A DNA stretch of 64,000 nucleotides from Viscum album (taxonomy: Eukaryota > Streptophyta > Magnoliopsida > Santalales > Viscaceae): positions 1,151,122,050-1,151,186,049 of the forward strand of contig OY728165.1 of NCBI GenBank assembly GCA_963277665.1, in the 5' to 3' direction. The position numbers and the translations under genes are program-made. Under the pieces are notes generated by a model that saw only the letters and a program-made list of their open reading frames with translations, did no database searches and had not been told where the DNA came from. Below are positions 59,368 to 64,000 of this stretch, one piece after another; within the stretch, counting starts at the first letter, position 1, and the number at the start of each line of letters is the position of its first letter.

Positions 59368-62300
59368 GATGTGGTGTGACAATGTTCTATAGAACTTATA
59401 CAACATGAGCATGTTGGGATGGGGAAAATAGTGCCAAATAGCACAATAATGGACTGACTAAAAGTTAACATTTTTATTATCAAAACACATTTGAAGAAAA
59501 AGTGAGAAATAACAAGATCCTTACAACTATTAAGACCATTAAAGAGGATAACCTAGAACAAGAATATATGATATCCCCTTCCACACAACTACACCATGAT
59601 TAAAAGTCTTCACAATCACATGACTGCTCAGCCAGCTGTCCCGTGGAGAATTTCAGAGGCCCAATACTGCTGGAAGAGCCATACCCTCTCAAACATCCAA
59701 ATATGAATGAAATCCTTAGGTGGAAGCCTCATCCTCTGAACCTCATATGATATAGATCCATGTAGTATGCTGGTTTCCAACACACCGAATATTCACATCG
59801 AATTCAGTCACATGATTCTCATCAAGAATAGTAGCAGCACATAGGGTACACTCACGTTCAACCAAAACCAAAGATAGATTCTTCAAAGGCAACAGAAGAT
59901 TCCTCCATAGAGAAATCATGAAAACTCTTTGAATCACAAAAATCACCAATCATCACCAAAAAATTGTTGTTATATTGTGGTGAGATACAGGGATCCACTG
60001 GTCTACTACACCACATTTCATTACACATTCTTGAGTGATTGTTTACTGCCAGTTTGAGACACGTGGATGGGAATGCACCCAGTGATGCTGGTGATGTCAG
60101 TGATTCTGGAGTCTGGTAATAGAGTCATCTTATGGGGTCCCAAATTTTGACACTATAAATAGAGTATTGGGCCACATTTTAAGGGGAATCACACTGATGA
60201 GGATCTACAAACCATTATGGTTCTTACATAGCTTGATCATAGATCACATTGTGGGTTTGGAATTCCCAAACTCTATTGGTCCTCTAAAATCTATTTTGTG
60301 GACATTGTGTTGAATATGTATGGGTTACTACTAGTGAAACATGATGATGTTGGGATCATTATTTAGAATATTAACCATGATACATTCAACTTCTAACCCT
60401 TCTTAACCCTAATTGGTCAAATGGTGTAGAAGATTCGATGAACATGTAATCATAAAAATTTTGTACAATCTTTTAGAGGTGGAGTGTACATGTATTTGAT
60501 CAATTAAAATTTATATTGTGATTTTTACACATCATCTAACAATTATGATATTTTTGGGTGCCTCCAATGAGAGACTGAGACAGTATAAATGTGTGGTTCA
60601 TTAAATTTGGGGCACCTATATCTTTTATAACTATTGGTGCATGATGGTGAATATATGCTCTAGTGAAATAATTGTTTTTCCCCCAACCGGCGTTGATGCT
60701 AGACTCTCAATATAATATACTAGAAATTGGGTGGAATCATATCAGGATCTATTCTATTATAAGAACATTCATGTTGTCGATCTATCGAGTGATGAGCCAT
60801 ATCATCGAGAAAGTAGATGGCTACTCCCCAAGGGGTAATCCAGGAATCCCTGGAGGATCAAGGTGGACCCTTGTTAGGGATGTAAAAAGGTGTAGTATCA
60901 CCCCCTTCCCGTAGAGAAGAAGGTTCTAAAAAAAACCCAATGCCATGAAATCTTATTCATGTTGATACAACCAATGATACTGTGGCTCTTTTAATGAATG
61001 TTAGGTGCCTGCAACAACCACCTACTGATGCCATACTTCCATCCCTCTGGTTTCCTTGGTGGATGCTTCAAACATTAGTATAAAATGAAGCCATGTGGGG
61101 ATAGAAAAAGGGATATGAGATCTATTTTTCACAATTAATTTCCATTGAAGTAACATATGGGGTTTTTTTTCATTAGAGGCATGTATATCTGAAGGCTATT
61201 GACACTTATGTATTTTAGTGAGGGAAGTATGAAACTCCTCTCCTTTATTTGAGTGATTTTTGGTGTTGAGTTAGAATGAGAGGAGAGTCTTATCATTGAA
61301 TTTTACTCATTTGGGGAAGAATAGATCAATGAGAAAGAAAATGAAACCAATAATGATTAATCATGCAGATCATCTGCTCATCCTGGGAGACCATGATAAA
61401 GTGGGAAAATCCTAGCCTATGAACAATAATTGGATGAATTTCTTAAGGTTATCCATAAATAATGTTTCTTTATCGATACAACCCATTTCATTTTCTAGAT
61501 TCTCTAAATTAAACATGTATTATATTGGAGAATTATTACAATGGGAAAAGGCCCCCTGAATAAAGGGGTGCAGGTGCACTAAAGGGTACATTGGAGAACG
61601 CTTTGAGGGCTACACTCATGGCTAAAAAAGGTGGTGGGATAGCTAAGAAGGTCATGGTGAAATCATTGGAACCTTAGTTCATCCCAATTATCTATAGGGG
61701 ATGGAATTCTCACATCCCAAAGGAAAACCCAAATTTTTGTGTGGAATTTATCCTAAGATGGATCATCATTAAATTTATTCCATATAATTGTAAGACGATA
61801 TGTCGAGTAATTTGGAAAAAATATTATTTTTATTGAGAATTAGATTCAATGTGTTTTCGTATTCTATGTAGGTTCTTCCTAGTCAACAAAATGGTAAATG
61901 ACACTTGTTTTTTTTGATACCGACCAACGTTGAAAGGAATCATGTGGTGGAATTCACTATTTTTATTCCACTGATCAATCTATTGATGTTTATCTCCATT
62001 AATTACCTATCATATACAAATCCATGCTTATAATTTTCTGATCTGGCTGACTGATGTGTTCTTATCCTAAGAAGGTCTCGAAAGGCTACATGCCCAGTTC
62101 TTGAAAAGTTATTTTCCTAGTCATTCATGATGATACGACCTTAGTCATGGGAAAAACATTGGTCCTGGCTATGAGTGATTCCACTCATGGGAAGGGACTA
62201 TAGGATGGTGGGGGTGAAGCTATTTAGGAAGGGTCATGTGACGATGGTTGAACTCATGATCTAGATATTATCATGTTTGGGAAGATTCTAGAAGAAGACC

Positions 62301-64000
62301 ATGTGGACACCATTCTTATTGAATATCTTGAATATAAGACTACACCTCCTGAACAGTAAGATGATTTCGTGTCTAAGGATGTGGATGAAAATTTCATAGT
62401 CTGGCACAAATTATAGGTGCTTATATAATTTTGCATCAGCCATACATAGGAGCCAGACCTCATAAGTCAGATGGGATCCCAACAGTGCTGGCTGTTTTAC
62501 TTGAGTACAAGGGGGTAAAAAATTGCGGTCTCAATGCATTGGACCATGAATTCCTTGATGATTATGTACATGAATGAATAAAACATTGAAAGGTTTTGAT
62601 TAACTATCAACGGTCCAAAATATTAAGGAATATATAGGTTATTGATCAAGAAATCTATTATTCAGAGGAGTAAAAAAATGTGTGTTCCACCTTTCTCGAT
62701 TCTCACTTTGAAGTCATCAGTCGACTGAGGGATCTGTTTGTGGAGTCTAAGGAACATACGATATTGGTGACACAACACATATATGACTTCCTTGATGATA
62801 GTAATCAATAACATATAAATATTAAATAGTTTCGACCAATTGTTGTTGATAAATAAATAGTGTTTCAAATGTGGCATCACATCTTTGATTACATACTCCA
62901 GAGGATAGTGGAGTTTAAGTGTTTGATTTCTTGTGGTGCACCATAGGGGAAACCTTCCATAACTAAAGAAAGAATCCAACATGTGGATAAACCTCTCCAA
63001 TAAAATAGTTCTCAGGTTTTTTATTTTTGAAAACAATTCTACATAAGTAGAAAATTTTCCATTTCTCCCCTTAATTATTGTACTATAATAATGTTCTTAG
63101 AACAAGAAAAAACCAATCCCTATGATATCATGAGTCATTCCCATCATGAGAAATTATAAAATTCCACATGATTACTCATTTTTATGAGAGTGATAGATAC
63201 CCATAAAACAGCTGGGGTATTCTATTGTTGGCTAACCACCCTGAGTGTTTGGGATAAGAGAGGTTGTGACAACTTAAACTGGATATTATAACATATGATT
63301 TTCTTTTATAGTGTGCCAAGAACCACAGACAGGATAAATCCAAAGGGGTTGAATTCGTTCTGAACAAAGGGTAATAATGAATGCAAATAAAAATTCCAAA
63401 AATATAGTACATAGAGACCTTGGTTTAATGATAAAGGATAATGTTTTCCACATTTAAAATAAGACATCTGTGTCACTTATCATGTGATGGGGGAAAACAA
63501 AGGAAGGTCTACCACTGACCATGATTAAAACATGAAACCTGTCTAAGATTTGGGAATGAAATCTTCTGAGACGTTCTCCAAGGATGGTTGGAGACCCTTG
63601 TATAACAACCATGATATTATGGAGTCCCTTAAAATATGTAACTATATGAGGTTCTAAATTAGGATTATAGGTTGTGTGTAAATAGAGTTTTGGAATGTTC
63701 AAATGGTTTCCAATGCACATGGAGTTACTCCACTATGGATTTGAGCACATTGTGGAAGAAATAATGGTCTAAAAATAGGTCTAACATATCTTAAAATAGA
63801 GAATAATCATATATGTTGATTGAAATCTAAATATGAGAATGATGCAGTCAATAAATGATACCATAGGATATGAACTCTTTGGTGAGAATCTAATATTCCA
63901 TGAAATTTTATTGAGTAAAATTAGGATGATGGGGGGGGGATATTCTGAATGTGTTGTGCATTGTGAAAAAGCTATTACTCACCATGAATTAGGACCAAAA
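59368..64000. other. unassigned sequence right of the CACTA element
   Basis: About 4.6 kb, less AT-rich than the rest, with scattered GGTGGT and GATGGT-rich text on the plus strand. No domain was recognised in any frame. The longest open frame (63,036-62,662, minus, 124 codons) has no family resemblance. A plus-strand open stretch at about 62,690-62,815 (FLDSHFEVISRLRDLFVESK and onward) is also unrecognised. A run of nine G lies at 63,931-63,939. The composition is like the LINE region at 35-38 kb, but no motif confirms a LINE. Confidence 0.3.

Larger units (their letters stand above)
52290..59368 (+). mobile_element. CACTA (En/Spm) DNA transposon, decayed
   Basis: A TNP2-type transposase remnant, a downstream tnpA-like remnant, a tandem array and a terminal-like stretch rich in CACTA/TAGTG motifs lie in the normal order of plant CACTA elements on the plus strand. 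At 59,225-59,340 short motifs such as ACCACTACTAGACC, GACCACCACTAACC and TTTTAGTGAC resemble the subterminal repeats that bind the element's own proteins. The candidate 3' end is TCTCATTAGTG at about 59,358-59,368. The left end could not be fixed, so the start given is where transposase similarity begins. Confidence 0.8.

Noticed and set aside
62662..63036. 124-codon minus-strand frame as a gene
   Set aside because: No motif, no conserved context and no composition difference from its surroundings.
1..64000. Bacterial-type systems (operons, CRISPR, phage, toxin-antitoxin)
   Set aside because: No spaced direct repeats, ribosome-binding-site-led gene strings or prokaryotic gene density. All recognised coding text is plant transposable element.

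Overview
The window looks like nuclear DNA from a plant with a repeat-rich genome. It is very AT-rich, CpG is scarce, and I found no intact host gene, rRNA, tRNA or CRISPR. Everything I could identify is a decayed transposable element of a plant-type family: Ty3/gypsy chromovirus-like elements, a Sirevirus-type Ty1/copia element, a LINE fragment and a CACTA (En/Spm) DNA transposon. The coding regions were found by reading frames across stop codons and frameshifts, so most are pseudogenes that no single long ORF represents. The species cannot be named from this sequence.

Layout. At 1-2,050 (minus strand) lie gag, zinc knuckles, protease and the first half of reverse transcriptase (RT) of gypsy element A, cut by the window edge. 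At 2,050-3,250 is LTR-like sequence whose relative sits at 21,140-22,300. At 8,150-11,950 and 13,230-16,980 is a pair of diverged direct repeats offset by about 5.1 kb. A lone tRNA-primer-like site is at 17,598. Zinc-knuckle and protease remnants of gypsy element C (minus) are at 23,170-23,520. A near-complete chromovirus, element D (minus), occupies about 23,785-33,742, with about 2.6-kb LTRs and gag-PR-RT-IN-chromodomain remnants.

A short minisatellite lies at 34,650-35,050, and a LINE-like remnant (plus) at about 36,640-38,200. A full-length Sirevirus-type copia element (plus) spans 38,475-50,415, with 1.6-kb LTRs, PBS, gag, pol, a third env-position ORF region and several polypurine tracts. 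An unusual C-rich patch lies at 50,416-50,745. A CACTA transposon (plus) runs from roughly 50.7-52 kb to about 59.37 kb. It has a TNP2 transposase, a second tnpA-like gene, and a tandem array of about nine 165-bp units, several of which carry a TAGTG/CACTA palindrome. 59.4-64 kb is unassigned.

The elements no longer act together. Catalytic residues are lost in the RTs and integrases of both LTR element types, and stops are frequent. LTR pairs differ by roughly 15% or more by eye, so the insertions are old. The observations most worth following are the palindromic 165-bp array inside the CACTA element, the TTCnnGAA (heat-shock-element-like) clusters in the Sirevirus LTRs, the multiplied polypurine tracts, and the 5.1-kb-offset repeat pair.
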